Assembly (NCBI GenBank): GCA_937995505.1
Contig: CALKJV010000013.1
Span: 1 to 6,298 of the forward strand
DNA from: an uncultured Bacteroidia bacterium
GTDB lineage: Bacteria; Bacteroidota; Bacteroidia; SpSt-205
Reading direction: 5' to 3'
Length of the DNA stretch: 6,298 nucleotides
The notes beneath the pieces were generated by a model. That model saw only the letters and a list, made by a program, of their open reading frames with translations, ran no database searches and had not been told where the DNA came from. The stretch's first letter is position 1, and each line of letters begins with the position of its first letter. Below, in pieces: positions 5,808 through 6,298 of the stretch. Made by a program: the position numbers and the translations under genes.

Positions 5808-6298
5808 AGAGTCCAGTAGACAAGAGGAAATTCTGACTGCCTTTTCCGAAAGATGCCCTTGATATCGGCCAGGAGGGCGCCCGGCTTGGCCCAACGGTTC
5901 ACTTCGGCTGGGGTGAGGTTGTGATAGGCTTGGTGGGCTACGGCTACAATGATAGCGTCATACGCTCCCTCGGCAGGCTCCGTGAGCTGAAGGCCGTATT
6001 CCGCCGCTACCTCGTCTGGATGGGCCAAAGGATCAGCCACATCTACCTCCACCCCATGGGCAGAGAGGGTCTGGACAAGGTCAAAGACTTTTGTATTGCG
6101 CACATCAGCCACATTTTCTTTGAAAGTAAAGCCCAGCACCAAGGCTCGTAGTGGAGGATAACGGTGCATTTGGCTAAGCTTTTGGAGGATTTTTTCAGCA
6201 ATGTATCGGGGGAAGTGGTCATTGATGCGCCGCCCTGCTAAGATAGTTTGGGGGTAGAAGTTCATGGCTGTGGCTTTATAGGTAAGGTAATAGGGGTC
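5804..6298 (-). CDS. Nucleotide-sugar 6-dehydrogenase, TviB/WbpO type (N-terminus beyond window)
   Basis: The visible 164 residues are the C-terminal part of a UDP-glucose/GDP-mannose dehydrogenase family enzyme, which oxidises C6 of a UDP-sugar to the carboxylate using two NAD+. The fragment begins DPYYLTYKA, which follows directly on the family's catalytic GGHCIGV loop, so the active-site Cys lies about four residues off the edge. Next come ILAGRRIND (19-27), LVLGFTFKEN (53-62), DVRNTKVFDLV (65-75) and VDVADP (85-90), a UDP-binding C-terminal domain ending AVAHQAY (119-125). LAGRRIND and FTFKEN...RNTKV match TviB/WbpO (UDP-GlcNAc/GalNAc 6-dehydrogenases) rather than WbpA or UDP-glucose dehydrogenase. 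An internal ATG at 6265 is not the start, because conserved residues precede it in frame. The stop overlaps the aminotransferase ATG. The N-terminal Rossmann domain is outside the window, so specificity is inferred. Confidence 0.93.
   Translation of the reverse strand, partial: DPYYLTYKATAMNFYPQTILAGRRINDHFPRYIAEKILQKLSQMHRYPPLRALVLGFTFKENVADVRNTKVFDLVQTLSAHGVEVDVADPLAHPDEVAAEYGLQLTEPAEGAYDAIIVAVAHQAYHNLTPAEVNRWAKPGALLADIKGIFRKRQSEFPLVYWTL

Larger units (their letters stand above)
261..6298 (-). other. Probable five-gene transcription unit
   Basis: Five minus-strand genes follow one another with junctions of ATGA (5804-5807), TGATG or GTGA (4678-4683), ATGA (3313-3316) and a 17-base gap (2259-2275). 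No space exists for internal promoters outside coding sequence except possibly inside genes, and the unit continues past the right edge. The gap before uvrB (AGTGTTATTTTGGGGGT) does not fit the Bacteroidota -7 box TAnnTTTG. Co-transcription is inferred from spacing; uvrB may also have a promoter inside the CaiB-like gene that I cannot see. Confidence 0.65.

Noticed and set aside
5808..5894. N-terminal extension of the aminotransferase to an upstream start at 5894
   Set aside because: The extra residues lie within the dehydrogenase reading frame and do not resemble the family N-terminus, whereas the start at 5807 gives the usual MVDL start and an ATGA overlap.

Overview
This window is a dense stretch of bacterial chromosome, fairly GC-rich by eye. 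It most resembles Bacteroidota or a close relative. Two observations support that. None of the visible start codons has a convincing GGAGG-type Shine-Dalgarno, as is usual in Bacteroidota. The UvrB helicase carries the LSHNKT variant after its Walker A strand, which I associate with Bacteroidota rather than the LAPNKT or IAHNKT of proteobacteria and Bacillus. The lineage call is inference; no rRNA gene is present to settle it.

Almost everything from 261 to the right edge is one minus-strand gene train. Read in transcription order (right to left) it contains: the C-terminal part of a TviB/WbpO-type nucleotide-sugar 6-dehydrogenase (5804-6298, cut by the window edge); a WbpE-like PLP sugar aminotransferase (4680-5807); a 13-helix-type sodium:solute symporter (3313-4680); an alpha-methylacyl-CoA racemase-like CaiB/BaiF protein (2276-3316); and uvrB (261-2258). 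The first three junctions overlap by 1 to 4 bases and the last gap is 17 bases, so the five genes are probably co-transcribed and in part translationally coupled. The promoter must lie beyond the right edge.

On the left, 1-163 reads on the plus strand as the C-terminal 53 codons of an unrecognised protein convergent with uvrB. The 97 bases between the two stop codons hold only weak inverted repeats.

Functionally, the two right-hand genes belong to nucleotide-sugar metabolism: oxidation of a UDP-HexNAc to the uronic acid, and amination of a keto-sugar for a surface polysaccharide or O-antigen. The symporter, the racemase-like enzyme and uvrB have no obvious biochemical link to that pathway. 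The main points worth a second look are this mixed operon, a UvrB with several substitutions at normally conserved positions, and an apparently intact His/Asp/Glu catalytic set in the CaiB-like protein. I see no mobile element, CRISPR array, tRNA or rRNA, and nothing that amounts to a clear new system.
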